A DNA stretch of 64,000 bases from Episyrphus balteatus (taxonomy: Eukaryota; Arthropoda; Insecta; Diptera; Syrphidae). Every line of letters starts with the position of its first letter. The first letter of the stretch is position 1. Below are positions 1 through 13,780 of the stretch, one piece after another. Where the stretch lies: positions 16,161,545 to 16,225,544 of the forward strand of contig NC_079134.1 of NCBI RefSeq assembly GCF_945859705.1, in the 5' to 3' direction. The notes under the pieces were generated by a model. It did no database searches and was not told where the DNA came from. It saw nothing but the letters and a program-made list of their open reading frames with translations. The translations under genes and the position numbers were made by a program.

Positions 1-591
1 CGGGGAAATACAAAAGGATACAACCTTCTCGAATTTTGAACTTTGATTTTAATAAAATCTCTCACATTTGCCACATTTTTGTACAAAAATAAAACGGGGA
101 CAAAAAAAAGGAAAAATACTACAAAAATATAATCCACGTAGTACCTAATTATGACAGTTGTTAAGAATGTTAAAATTTTTAAAATAAAAGGATAATTTTC
201 ATTTAATTTGAAAATTTGATTAGAGATATATGTACAAAATCTTAAAATGTTAAGAAATCTATTAAAATTATTCAGATTTTAAATGATATTAGTCGTTTAA
301 CATATTTTAGATCAGTTTTAATTTAAATAAAAAAAATCATAATCCACTTCACGAAAACTGTTTGATAAAAGTTCAATGTTTTGCGGGTTGTAAAAAAAGG
401 GTACCAATATGACTAGCAAGCAATATATACATTCATTTTTATTATTATAGTTATTTATATTTATAATTACCTGTAACGTTAGGATTTTAACGTCCTCAAT
501 AAATCAAAATCAAATCAAAACCATAGAGAAATCTTTTTATTTTTGTTCTATTTTATGTGGTCTATTTTTCTCTGTGCATAGGTATGTACAT

Positions 592-1015
592 TAGGGCGTT
601 CGTTATTTAGGTTTTTTTCGAGAATCAAGTTCCTAAGTGGAAAAACTGTTTCTAAATAATTAAAAAAAAAATCCTCTTATTTATTCAGATTTTTATTTTG
701 ACACTAGATGGCGCCCCAAGCGGGTTAAAGTCCTGACTAAACCCCTAGTCCTAGAAAAAGGGTTTATACCTTTTTGAAAACGTTGTTTAATGTAGACAAG
801 AACCTCATCAACAAATTTTGATTGAAGGCTATATCTAAAAAAAAAATGGCCTCATAAGTCAACACATACCTATTTCAAATGATAAAAAAACTTTAACCCT
901 CTTGGGGCGTCATCTACTGTCAAAATAAAAATCTGAAAAAATTAGAAAATTTTTTTTATTATTTAGAAAAAGTTTTTCTACTTAGGAACTTGATTCAAAA
1001 ATAACGAACGCCCTA
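592..1015. mobile_element. hAT-like miniature inverted-repeat element
   Basis: This 424-bp element has terminal inverted repeats of about 125-140 bp (592-731 against 890-1015). Both ends begin TAGGGCGTTCGTTATTT when read inward. Flanking both ends is the 8-bp word ATGTACAT (584-591 and 1016-1023), as expected for a hAT-type 8-bp target duplication. The word is a palindrome, so a shorter TA duplication with slightly longer TIRs cannot be excluded. There is no coding capacity, so it would be a non-autonomous derivative. The arms also contain a matching GC-rich block (711-731 and 890-910). Confidence 0.75.
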
Positions 1016-1039
1016 ATGTACATATATAATTCAATAATC

Positions 1040-1228
1040 TAATAACCCTTTTTGAAAAAAGTAACTTTATCAATTTTCGCTATATGGCGAGTGGCGTTTA
1101 TTTTTGTCTTAAAAATAAAATTTTAATTTCCCTTTAAGGGAATCACTCAAAAATCATGACTATTAGGTTTGAAGGAAATCGTTTCAGTAGTTTAGTGCTC
1201 AGAATGTAGATCAAGCTGGATTCAGACA
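1040..1228 (+). repeat. R1 dispersed repeat, fragment
   Basis: This short stretch aligns by eye with 16370-16510. Shared features are a Ctatatggcgagtgg/gttatatggcaggtac block, then 'tttcccTttaagggaatcac', then a segment reading 'ttGaagGaaatcGtttca'. It is the right-hand end of the R1 family, which is more complete near 15.6-16.7 and 59.1-60.2 kb. It lies just outside the right end of the 592-1015 element. There is no coding potential. Confidence 0.55.
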
Positions 1229-1999
1229 GAAATCATAGCTCTAATAAGAGATATAACCAAATGTAAGGTGTTAAATAGAGCTTAAGTTAACATGGTTTTA
1301 TTATAATAATAAAACAACTGAAATCTATACATACAAATGTAGCACCCTAAGCAATGGAATGACAAAAAAAACAAATTTTTCTTTTCAAGCTCACTTTGCT
1401 TTTATTAGCTTCCATTGAGCTTGTTTAACAAAAAAATAATTTTATCTTATTTGATCTTTGTTCGTCAGAACTTAAGTATTTAAGACTGTTAAAAATACCA
1501 TAGTCTAAAAGAGACATGGTCGTTTTATGAAAAAAAAAAATAAATAAAAGAATAAAAAACAACTACAAAAATCAATAAAAATTATACTTTAAGAACTTAG
1601 CAAACAAATAGTCAGACAACATTTATAATATTTATGTAGGAATAAATCGTTTGTTATCTTAAATATTCCAACGAACCACTTCATAAGTCAATTTGAATCT
1701 CGCAATCCAATTTTCTATTTTTTTTATTTATCTATTCAATATTTATTTAAAGATTTTATTCCATCTCGTCAAACAGTCGGCATACCTCAAAACCCGCACA
1801 CAATCAATCAATTCTATTTCAAGAACTTATGATTGGCAATACAACCAACAACAAAAAAATAAATCTATCTACAAGGACATATCTGTCAAAAGGACAATCA
1901 ATGAGTAGAAGAAGCCAAAAAAAAAAAAAAAAACATTTTCTCTAATTCAATCATATTAAAAGTCTTCTCTGACAACACAATAATTATGTCCCCAACACA

Positions 2000-3370
2000 C
2001 GTACTAACTCATAATTTCTATATACAAGTTGGCCTGTAAGCTTTTTGGCAGCATCAAAAAAAAAAAGAATGTCCTTTTTCCTGTCAGTCAATCATCGTCT
2101 TGTCAAAATTTTGCGAGATAATTCGATTTTATTGGAAAATAACCTTTGTGTTGACTTTTATGTGTGTGCGACTGGATTTTATCGAGTTTTCAATGAGAGC
2201 AAAGCACTTTAGTCAAAATCCTCCCTATTTCATTCTCCCTATACGAAATATACTCACTTCTATTCACACAGCTATCAAGCACTTCACAATTAATCATCAG
2301 GCTTCCATCCGGAAGCTTCATCAAATTTATTTACCAAGTTGCTATACCAATGGCACTGGCACATCACTATATCCTCTCTACTCTCTACTATGCGTCGTGT
2401 CGGTTGGGTCGTTGTCATCAACGAAAAAGACTAGATGAAAGCCTTGATGAGCTTAACTGTAATGAGGCAGCAACACACTCAACTCGAAACACGTTTATCT
2501 GGCACGTCGTCGTCGTCGTTGTCGGCTTCCACTTTTCCATTTGACGACGACTCCCGACAACTCGACTGTTGTCGGATGAGCAAAAGGGCACCACCCTTTA
2601 ATTTAGGCGTCGGTCGCCTCCATGTCGCCGGTCGGATCGGTCGGTCCCTTAAAATGAAGCAATGAAAATAACTCACGCAAACCAACAACGCCATCTGAAG
2701 GTGCCACGGAATGTAAAAGCGGCACTAAATTCCAACAATTAGACCGCCAGAGTAGGATGTGAGAGTATATAGCTAGGGCCCAAAACTTAATGCGAAGCCC
2801 TGTCATATCCCGAACCCAAACCCCCGACAACATTTGAGAGCAATGGAGGGTTCCGAAAGCCATCAGCTCCATCCTGTGCGTTGTCATCGTTCGTTACAAT
2901 AAGTACCTCATTACAAAGCTGGGAGGCTGACTGGGAGCTACGACTGCTGGAAGGAGTAAAATGAGAGAGAGAGAGCGACGAATTTGTGTCGACGTCGTCA
3001 TCGTCATCGTCATCGTCGCCCTCAACGACATTACCCTGCGAGAGTGTGTCACACGGAATACGAGAAAATTGCAGCAATCACGGTTTTACCGTTCATAAAT
3101 TTACAAATGTTATCCTTGTCGGCTTTGCCTCAGAGTTCGGGGCTAGAAGAGGCTTAAACGTTACATCAAGAGATTCAGAATTCAGGATTCCATCAGGAAG
3201 AAGGAAGGGATGCGATGTCAAATTGGGACGGTTGTCGTTTGTATTATAGAGCGGATTTGGTTACTTACAAGGGTGTAGTCAAAGGATTTCAAAAGAGGCA
3301 CTTAGAATAAATGTCCCATGGGATTTCAACGACTCGGGATTTGCCGGTGACCCACATCTCGCCACATGCC
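2000..3370. other. GC-richer island, no recognised gene
   Basis: Base composition rises sharply relative to the flanks, and CGTCGT-type trinucleotide runs occur near 2505-2525 and 2985-3015. Several overlapping short ORFs exist on both strands, but none resembles a known protein and none has convincing splice sites. The composition resembles conserved non-coding, promoter-proximal or untranslated-exon DNA of flies. It may belong to a neighbouring gene outside the window. Confidence 0.3.
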
Positions 3371-4706
3371 CACATTTAACCCAACAACAAAAAAAGTTTT
3401 GATAAAGTTTCTCTTTTAGCCTTTTTATGTGTAGATAAATGGTCATGTTTTTTCCTCTCTTTCGTTTTTATACCTATAAAAGCTTTCAATGTGTTTGTAT
3501 GTGTGTATAGTGGGACTAAATTGTATATTTAGGGTTATTTTTATACCGTCTGGACAAGTGGAGTGGGTAATGGGAAAAAACTACGTCATAATCACAGAGA
3601 GCCAAAAAGGTGTTTGGTATAACACAGCATTGCTTCTGGCTTTTTTTTGGTTAATCTTTTTGTGTAACGGATAAGCACGTAAACGATTGAAAGCCCAATG
3701 GAATTTCCAGAATGAAAATGAAAATCTTTTGTCATAAATGGTTACAACCAAAAAAAAAAAAAAAATTTGGAATTTTTATTTATTTTTGGTTTTTTTTCTG
3801 TATTTGGTTGGGATTAAAGTCATAGCAATGAGATACAATAATTTTTTAACATGGGTTTGTGTTTCATATGGGTCGGTGGATTTAGGCTTTATACCTGAGA
3901 GAAGAGGGAAAAAATAAAGGAAAATTGATGACAAATTCGAATCAATACTACTTGATTTATTTTTTGGCAAACTGTGTTTGGGGTCAGATAAGGAATATGG
4001 TGAACCTATACTATATCCTAAATGTGTGTGAATGAAATTTTTGGGTCTAACGAAAATACACACAATGAAATAAGAGTTGGTCAGGATTTGAGCAAATAGA
4101 AAAAAAGTTAATGATGATTTATAGGCTCAAGGCTTGTGATGGAATTTGAATCAAGCTTTGGTGAAATGATGATGTATATTACAAAAGTTTGTTTTCTAAG
4201 GAGGATTATATTCTCTTTTTTTTTTTTGAGTAATAATGTTTAAAAATAGTGAAAATTAGGTCCACGTGTAGGTCGGTGAAAGCATTTAGCTTTGCACTTC
4301 AAAAATTTAATGGTCCTTCATAGCCATCTTGGAGTTTGAAAGTTTCAGCTAGTAGATCAAAATATTTGCTAGCTGGCTGAGTTTAGATTTTCTTCTATAT
4401 TTACGTCTTCTAGAACGTCAATTTGGAACAAGTATACTAGGTGTCATTCAAGTTCTTCCAGCCTTGAAGGACTCCGCTTTTTAATTTCTTTATTGACGGT
4501 ATTCAGGTATTGTTAAATTTTTTTTGGTAAAATAGAAAAAAAAATATAATTTTTTAAAAAATATAATTTTTTTTTGGGGTAAAAAGTTACGAAAATCAAA
4601 AATACGCATAAAAAAATTAAAAAAACCGATGTTATGAAAAACCAGAGTTATGAATACCAAAGCTATAAAACGTGGTTTTCGGGTTGGCATTAATTTAAGA
4701 AAATGA

Positions 4707-5968
4707 TATACAGGGTGATTCAGAGGGGTGCCAAAAGGCTACAGCGTGTAGGTTGGGTCGAGACAAGGAAAAAAATCGTATGGGGTGGAGGGGCCTATTT
4801 CCTCCTGTTTATCCAGGAGGGGCAAATTTATAAAAAAAAATTAATTAGAGCCGATTTTTCCATCTTCTAATAAACAGTCAGTTAATTGTCCGACGAATAA
4901 AGTTATTAGGGTCATAAAAAATCAGATAATAAATAACATTGAATTTTTCAATCAAGAAAAATCTATTCTACGGAATAACAAAAAAAAATGTAGGTACAAT
5001 TCAAAAACATTCAAAATTAAAAGTCATTTTTATTCATAATTGTTTTTGTTTTCTTGTGTTCCGGTGTATTTATTATCGATATTTTCTTCAAAACAGCTTT
5101 GACAACTGACACAATATTTTTGTTATGATTATTCCTTAGAATAATTTTTATTCGTCTCTGAAAGAAGCGGATAGTTTTATTCCTCTATTAAATGTTTTAT
5201 TAAAGGAATAAGCTATATCTTACTGTTCAAAAATTGATTTTTTCTCTATCTGGGGAATAAGTACTAACTGACTGTTTAACTGACTATTGAAAAATTGGCC
5301 CTTTATTTAGAAAAAAAAGTATATCTTAAAATTCAACAGTTAAAAAAATTGTCTTTTATTTTATTTTTACATGCTTCTGTTAAGTGAAATATTTTTTTAA
5401 AATTATTTTTCAAAATCAAAATTTTCCACAAAAAAAAAACTAAAAAAAAAATCGAAAAATTTATGAAACATTAACCTTTTTTCTTACTCCTAAAAAATTG
5501 AAAATATGATTTAAAAGTCATTGCATTAAAAAAAAATATTTTTTTGACTGTTATAAACGGCATTTGCCGCATTTGATTTCTGACTATCTTCTAAGCTACA
5601 CTACCGATTTCAATAAAAAAAATTTGTACAAAAACGTTTTAGTATTTAATATTTAATATTGAAATTATGAAAAATTAAAAAAAAAAATAATTTTTTGGTC
5701 TAAGAAAAAGTTCCAAATTGTTGATTGAAGAATCTTTTATTTGAAAACTGATCAATAAATTTTTTTTTTAATTTTGGTATTTAAAGGTTGATTTCTATTT
5801 TTTTTTAATTGGTACCTATACTAGATTTTTGAAAATTGCATATAAAAAACTACTTATTTTTAACGGTATTGAGGATTTTCAAAAAAAAATCTTAAAATTC
5901 TTTGTTTTAATTATGTACACATGAAATTGAATGCCATACTTCTTATGAATATAAGGTCACCCTGTATA
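4707..5968. mobile_element. TIR element ending in CAGGGTGA
   Basis: The left end reads TATACAGGGTGA (4707-4718) and the right end is its exact reverse complement (5957-5968). The interior is AT-rich with no ORF. Immediately outside the right end another repeat starts (TACAGGCTGTCCCAAAAGTA at 5975), so elements are clustered here. A 12-bp match alone is modest evidence. It is supported by a further inverted repeat inside the interval. The superfamily is not assigned. Confidence 0.5.
4845..5310. repeat. nested imperfect inverted repeat
   Basis: The block around 4848-4905 (containing ATAAACAGTCAGTTA) recurs in inverted orientation at 5240-5310 (TAACTGACTGTTTAACTGAC). The next inward blocks are weaker matches. 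This looks like a decayed miniature inverted-repeat element lying inside the 4707-5968 element, or the palindromic core of that element. Confidence 0.45.
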
Positions 5969-5974
5969 AATATA

Positions 5975-8900
5975 TACAGGCTGTCCCAAAAGTAATGGAT
6001 CAAACGAAATATGCTGATAGGCCAACTAAAGGGCTCTCAGTATTTGGTAACTTTTTCATCCCGAATCCTTAAGGTTTTCTGTTTAATGCAGTTGTTGTGA
6101 AATTTCGAAAATTTGTATTTTGCTTCCTCCACCCATACCTAATTGATTTTTGTTTTTTACATTGCCTATAATAAGATAATAAGAAACAATTAATTAATCA
6201 AAATATTTTTTATTTCATTTAAAAAGATGCTCATGCCTTAAGTTGTTAAAGTAATATTATGTCTGGTATTTGATGACAAAGTCTTAAAAATCGATTGAGA
6301 ATTACCACCGATCGATGCAGTGTATTTAAAGAAATTTAAACAACACGGGTCACTGTGGTGTATACGTTACTTTTTTTTTCTTTGTAATAAATTTACACTA
6401 ATAGAAGACTTTTACAAAAAATTTATCAATTAATTAGTAAAACTAATTTATATCTTATGACATCCTTAATTATATAATTATACAAACAGATTCTTTTTTT
6501 GGTCTTTGGACAAAATTGTAAATGTGTTAATTCAAAAACAAAAAAATTACTATTTAAATCAATCCAGAATCTTAAACCCAACACCCTATCTTCATAATTC
6601 ATGATATAAATGTATCCAAGCACTGAATTTAAACAATTCTTTAAAACCCTTCTAAATCGCCATTAATATTAAATGACCTTGAAGTTTAAAAACTGAACCA
6701 AAGTGAAAACCATCGACAAAAAAAGATCACACGCATAGCTTATACGTCTCAATCGATTATCTTTATTTCCCTTTCATGTGTGTCACACAACTCAAAAAAC
6801 CGAAACGAAACGGTCCCTTTAAAGTGTTTTTACATTTTATTATTTTTTTTTTTTAAGAAATCCGGAAAAATATCCCACAAAACAAACTTCAAAGCTTTTC
6901 CTCTTCAACTACCGAACCCATTAATTCTTTCATGTTATGTTGGGGTTTATTTATTCGCATCTTTTCTCGCTCATGTAGCCGGAAATTTAATCTGTCCTCC
7001 TTCTCTTTTCATGATGATACATGAACACAACTTAGTTATACACATATGAGTATAAAGATACAAATATGTGTGTATAATGATGTGAATGATGATGATGATG
7101 AAAATGATAATAATGATGATCCACATGTTGAAGGTAAAATTGTGGAAGAATTTATTGATTTGCGTCAGTTTAGATTTATAGAACGTATAGAATCCTGACA
7201 CAAATTGCAAATGACACACAGACTATATAGACGAGGTACTACTACTTTAATATTCCCGACGATACTTCTCGTCACGGGTTATAGGTAAATCATCAATTCC
7301 GGTTCATCAATCACGTATATCTATGAGAAATAATTTGTAAAGCTATTTTCTGGGCTTCAATTGAAATGCGCAACCATGTGAAAATATTGTTGAAGACTTC
7401 ATTTTCAAAATATATATATATTTAATACTGTGGTAATGTACATTTATATATATGTTTTGGTTTCGTGGTTAAGGACTAAAACCATACTAAGGATATTTGT
7501 GTTCAATGTACGTTATGAGAACAGAATAAACTATTGAATTGATGAACAAATATTACTAACGTACGTATCAATATGTACAATAGCAATAAAGGACTTTTGA
7601 AATATATGTATGTTCTTTGAAGGATTTTCTAGGAAAAGGTGACATCAAAATAATTTGTAGAATCAATATTTTATTGAAATTATTGGCAACGATAGGAATA
7701 ATAAATAATGACAGAGATTGAATATTATTTACATCCCGAATTCAAAATGCCATGAAGTAGAAAATATTTATACTAATTAGCATGATACTTGATCTGTATG
7801 TAGGTATTGAAATGTATAGAAAAATAAAAACTACACTGTGTGGTAAAGGGCATAGGTAATTAGTGCGTAATCTAAAAAAGTCAAAGAAAGGCTCATATTT
7901 TGGTTTTTCTTATGAAAATATTAAAACAAAATCAGTTTTATTTTAAAGCTACAGTAATTGGCTTTTGTTTTATAAATGAAACATACGAACTAAATTAAAG
8001 CTTGTATAATTAAGTTTTCGGAAACAGTCATGTACCTAATCAATTCTTACATTCCGTCAATTCTCATTTTTAGGACTTTTACTTTAGTCTCTTATTCTAT
8101 AAAAGATTTTTTATCCTTTTCCCACTGTCTGTCAACGTATTCATGAAAAATATTTGACCAAATCTGCTGCATTCGCTCCCAAACAGGGACGCACACCCCG
8201 ACATGCCAGAGCCCCGACTGGACATAATATTTCATTTAAAAAATAAAATATTACCTCAGGAGCCTCAAAAAAAATAAAATCATTTTTTTTTTTAAATAAA
8301 AATTATATTTTAAACTAAGGCCCCAAAAAATGGTACTTGAATAATTTTAGCGACCAACCAATGATACATCAGGGGCCCCGAAAAAAAATTTGGTGTACAC
8401 GTACTTTTTTATTTGTTCTTATTTTCTACATATATATCAAAGAACATTTTTAGATGGATAATGACATTGAGCTATAAACTCTGCCTAATTGGTACTCACG
8501 ATTGTTTAGTATGGCTCAGGAGATTGGATTTCTTCAAAAAATTAATAGACAGCACTTTTCTACGCTAGTCTGAAGCTCCGCTTAAGGGGGGAAATCCCTC
8601 TGGACGACACCTTTTTCAATATTTTTTTATGAAAAACTGAAAGCACTTATTGAAATTTGGAAAAAGACAAGATATTACTGACATTATTAAGTATTGAAAA
8701 AAAATTTTTTGAAATGAAAAAAATAACAAACGGCGGCTCTGGAGCCTTTCAAAGTTGACGCCTCTAGTTTACGCCGTGCAATGCACAGGTCCAGGAAATC
8801 ATCTTAAATCAAAAAGATTTCCGTTAGATGATATTAGTACGCATTGCATGAATCTAAATTTATTTTTTTGAAATGAAAAATAAAAATTAGAAATCAAAAA

Positions 8901-9735
8901 ACGAAAAAAAACATTTTTTTTTACAAAGAAGTAGTTAAAAAAATATTTACTGTACAAATTTTGTTCAACTTTTAGGTTCATGTTGTGGCCAATAAGTTAA
9001 GGAGTAATTTGCTTCAAATTTCAAGTCGATAGCTTTATTAGTTTTTGAGTTACATTGCACGGCGCGGAAAAAAACTAGTTTCGAAAAAAATGCGTTTAAA
9101 GATTTCGTTTTCGTACTATGGTAGGTTCGGAGCGCATTGGTTTCGGGACTATCTAGGCACTTTTGAGGCTTCATTTAAGGCTAAGGCCACTGAAAATAGT
9201 TTCTTCGGTTGATAAATAAATTTATTACGCAAAAAAATTCCAGAGGGACTTTGCAAATAACACAAAAATGGGACTAGTATAAAGATCTTTTTTTTTGTGA
9301 AACGGAACGTAAGTCAAAAGATTTAAGAAGATGTATTTTTTTTTACATAGAGCGAAAAACATTCCTAACGTATCAATGGATAGGGATGGTTGATTAAATC
9401 CTAAACCACCTCGCTCATTGTGTTGCCGCATCCTTAGTCTGTTTTTCGATGAAAATATAGATCAACGGGACTCTTTTTAACATTCTGTTGAAAAAATGTT
9501 ACTCATACACCACGGTGACCTACTTCGTTAAAACTACTTATAAAACATTGTAGACTTCACAATTCTCTTTCAAAATTAAAATTTGATTATTCAGTATCTA
9601 AAGTATACGTGTGTACAAATGTGAATTATATTTTTACTTGCGTTAATAGGGTATTATATGTCAAGTTTAGGATTCGTTAAAAAATCGAACTCTAGATAAC
9701 AATCATACATGAGATTACGTTGTTGGAGAAAGCTA
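5975..9735. other. gene-poor AT-rich intergenic stretch
   Basis: No gene is supported in this stretch. A GATGAT-rich run lies near 7080-7120. A short inverted pair, CGCCGTGCAATG (about 8773) and CATTGCACGGCG (about 9053), may mark another small element. Copies of a dispersed CACTGTGG-type motif occur at 6351-6369 (plus) and about 9499-9517 (minus). The remaining short ORFs are compositional. Confidence 0.4.
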
Positions 9736-9739
9736 AAAA

Positions 9740-10435
9740 AGTTGGTAGTTAGGAGTTTTGGGTGATTTTTTTTTTGAGACAAAAATTAACGTTACTTTCC
9801 ATACCTATAACCAAAATGTTTTTTTCAAAACCGGCTGTAACGATTTTGATCATCAAACGTCTTAGTTTTGAAATAAAAAATTTTTTTGAGCCGTTATTAC
9901 AGTTACCTGTTATAGAACCGTTTTCTTAATTTCTGACTTTTTCATAAGCGATCTAACTGATTTCAACAAAAAATTTTGTAAAATAAATTCTTGGTAGCCT
10001 TCTAATTCTAAATTCTAAATTAAAGAAAAATTTTCAAAAAAAACAAAATTTTTTTAAATTTTTTTGAAAAAGAGTTGAAACATTTTTTTTTTAATTTGTT
10101 TTCATGTGTAAAATAATTATTTCTTCAGCATCTTTTTTTTGAAAAATGTTTGATTTTTTTTATTAAAAAAAAAAACGGTTCCTAAAATTAAAAAAAAAAA
10201 TTTTTTTAATTCTTTGTTAACAAAAAATTAAATGTCATTCTCTGCTTAAAGTTTAAAACACTTGTTATTTAGAATGATTTTTAATACTGTTTTGAATTTA
10301 TTATAAAATTAATAATAAAATTAAATTAAAATTTTTATTTTATTAATGCTATAAAAAAAACTTTGAATTTCCAACCAACTTTAATTATAAGATCAAGTAG
10401 GTGCTACCCAGTCGTGGATTTTATTTCTCCTTTAT
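9740..10435 (-). repeat. R1 dispersed repeat, diverged copy
   Basis: In order, it contains the same blocks as the copy at 59.4-60.2 kb: a 'taacgttact' block, 'aacgattttgatcat', 'gttatagaaccgtttt', 'gatttcaacaaaaaattttg', and the terminal module 'caagtaggtgctacccagtcgtgg' (about 10391-10414) followed by 'attttattt'. It is more diverged than the other copies. There is no ORF. Confidence 0.6.
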
Positions 10436-11499
10436 AATTTTTTCACATGCAAACAAATTTTTCCAAGCAAATATCAAACTAATCACATATCAACCCATTG
10501 AATTATTAACTGCAAACCAGACTTTAAATAAGACACACAGAAAAGAACAGTGAAGATCCCAAAAGTACAAGTTTTTAAGTTTCATAAAAAAGAGCATGTC
10601 CCAATTTGTTCCTATTTTATCACTTTGCGTTCCATGAAGTTGTAGAGCACAGTATCAGTTTAATCCTAGTTTTTCTGCTTTTACTATTGGTGGAGTAAAA
10701 TGAGTAAATAGTGTAAATCATCATCTGATTCGCTGAAAAATTGTTTTTAACTTCAAACTGACTATTGTAATGCATTCTGGCATGTAGTAAAATTAAGCGC
10801 AGAAGTGGACATGAGTTAGGTACCTACTTTGACAGATGGCAAACAAAATGTACGCACATTTCTTGAGATTACAGTCAACTGTAGACAGTTCTGACCATGA
10901 AAATCTATAACTTTAAAATTAAAACCTACAACTTTAAAATTTTTAATAACTCTAACTCTTATTATGACCAGCTCTTGATTCTAAAACTATATTCGTCCCC
11001 TAATTGGAACCATCTGTTTACGAAATACACCAAAAGCATGTTATATCCTATCCTTACAAAATCATTCAAAATTTTTAACTATAAAGTTTGAAAAAAATAT
11101 TCTTCAAATGCTTCTGTAATAGACCTTTTTTCTGCATTCTCCACAATAGTAATCAAAAAAACTGTTTGCTATTTCGAGTTCATATTTTTTTTTTCCTCCA
11201 AATCTCAAACTACCCTATGGTATAATTTTCAATTGTAATGAGAAAACCATTTCCAACAAACTATCCTATTAGATTTACTCTCATTTTAATTTCAATCTAA
11301 TTATGAATTTTCCATAATCCTTTTTCCCAAAACTCTCTTTTACATCATAATTATCATCCTACCTTTTGCAAACAGTTATATGTAGGTAGTTGGTATAATA
11401 AACCTAACCCTTAAAAAACTTTCTAATTTATAAACTTTAAGCCCCTCAACAACAACAACTACATAGGCACATCAGGCTTCCATTTCAACAAAAATCTCA

Positions 11500-13780
11500 T
11501 TATACCTGAAATAAGTGGTTCATTTTGCAAAATCCCTTTCAACCATATCGCAAATGGCTAGGATCTCTCAAAACGTCCGTCGTCCTAGTCGTTACCATCA
11601 TCATCATCATCATCAGAATATTCGTCGCTATTGTCATCACCACCAAAAGTATTTTTGTGCGGATTCAGCATTTCGAATTTTCACTTCATCGTTTTCCAAT
11701 TCCCAAAAGCGGTAAATAGTACAGTTTGTGTGGATTCCAAAAATCTCTGTCCCTGATGAAATTTCCACAAATCTCAAACTATATCAACTGTACCTCTCTA
11801 CTCTGCCACAATGGCTCCCTCTATTCCGAAACGAAACAATGCAGCGATATTCCCAGGTGCAAGAACTTCTGCTATACCGCTACTGTGCTGCTATTCCTGA
11901 TCCTGATGGTTCGTCTAAAAAGAAATTCATCGCCTTTTACTCATTTGAACAGAATTGAACGATTACGACAACGAATAGAACGACTGACAGACGACGAATC
12001 ACATTGCGCTCTGACTCTGATAAAATTTGGACCTTCCTCCTGAAACTATGCAATCCAGTTATAATGCTTTAATTTGCATGCTAGGTCCCTTGTTTCAATG
12101 CAGCCGGTTAGACAGTCAGTCAAGCAGTTTGCAAAAAGTCAGTCTTTCCACTGACGGTGAGTATAATGAGAACCCGAGCCTTTCTTTTTTTTTACCTTTC
12201 TATGTGTGTGTGTGGAGACTGGGTGTTTATAAGCAACAGGATGGTTATGTCGGCGTCGTGCTTCGTGGATATAGCTGCTACTTGATGGACTGCCACTCCA
12301 TCACGTTGATTCCACACCACAGGATACGTGAAATGCAAATTGGCACAAACTCTCCTAAAAGTATACTTCATTTTTCACATATACCTACATAAATCTGTTC
12401 ATGAAACCCATATCTCTATGTGTGTGTGTGTAGGAATACACCTGATGGAATCCCATGAGGAAAAGCAGTAGATTGCCTCAACCACAGCGAATGCACATAC
12501 GACTCGTCGTCGTAAAGCGTTCTATAGCGTCAGTATCCTTTCACCAACGAGCAAGGGTTTCATTAATCGGACGTCGAGTCAAACGCATTCAAGTGTAACA
12601 CGGAAAATCTATTCGCCATCCTCTAACCTCCCCACCACATACCATTCCTATTCTATATTCCCGCATGTCCTTGTACTGATTCGGTTCTGTTGGGGTTTTT
12701 CTCAGAGATCCCTCTACTCTGATGTGGATGCTTCCATTTTGTGCAAATGATGCATATTCCGTGTACGCTGTGTTCTCAATGTTCAACGGTTCTTCTATGG
12801 TTCAAATGGAATATATTTTTATTTCCATCTTCCAAGTAGTTATGCCTTCTATAGTCCTTTTATATTAAACCAGGGCGCGTCGTGTCGCCTTCGCCTGTCT
12901 CCGGCTTCATCGTCGTCGTCGTTGTCCTTGTCGTCATAGTCGTCGTCGTAGAGTGTGGTATCTCTGTTATTTGATAGATTTCCGTTTTCTCTTTGATGCA
13001 TCTATATACACACAGGACAGGAAGAATCTTCGTTGACTTTGAGGTTTCTACTTCATTGCATTGGGATGACGCTCCAAGGCAAGGCAACAACGGCACAACT
13101 TTGAAGAAGAAGCCCCAATACTCTCCTACTAAGTAAGACGTATGCCATCGAAAATGGTGGTGGTGATGCCATTGAAGCTTCGTGGGGTGGTGGTGAGTTT
13201 CTAGTGGTGTGGTGAACCATTAGTGATGACATCATCCCAAAGACAACAGAGAAGACCCAAGAACCTAGATAGAAAACGAGGGGCCAAGAGAGAGAAAGAG
13301 AGAAATGTATTCCTCCTTGTTAGGAATAGAGATTCCAGAATTGATTTGGTTTAAACTGATATTCGGTGGTGGTGGTTGGTTGCTGGCTGCTGCCTGCTGC
13401 TAGTTTGCACGTAGTACCTATTGAATTTTCCAATATGAAAAGGATTTTATATGAACAAGGATTTGTGGCTGTTTGAGAATTGCACACGAAGAAATGCCAT
13501 ATCTCATATTATCATGGCGATGTTTGTGTTCAAAACTACCCGTCGACTATCAGACCAGAGAGACCCCAAAGGAAGAAGGACACCACACACAGAGAGTCGA
13601 GTCGAAGTCGGGGAATTGGAATGGAATTTAATTTGCGTTTTATTGGAACAGATTATTTTGTAATGCTCCTTATCATATTGGGGATTTCGAAAGGGATTCG
13701 TCGATGACGATGATGATGATGAGGGAGATGATGGAAGATGAAGAATAGCAAGAAGCTTAAATGGTGATGGCGATAATTAA
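11500..13780. other. GC-richer island with trinucleotide runs, no recognised gene
   Basis: GC content is raised over about 2.3 kb. Microsatellites include a CAT/ATC run near 11595-11620, GTC/TCG runs near 12905-12955, and GAT repeats near 13705-13730. ORFs up to 121 codons occur on both strands, but they overlap each other, start in low-complexity sequence and match no family I know. It may be a regulatory or untranslated region of a gene outside the window. No splice model is supported. Confidence 0.3.

Noticed and set aside
11515..12392. Overlapping open frames up to 121 codons in a GC-richer island
   Set aside because: Frames overlap each other, pass through CAT repeats, and have no family resemblance or splice support.
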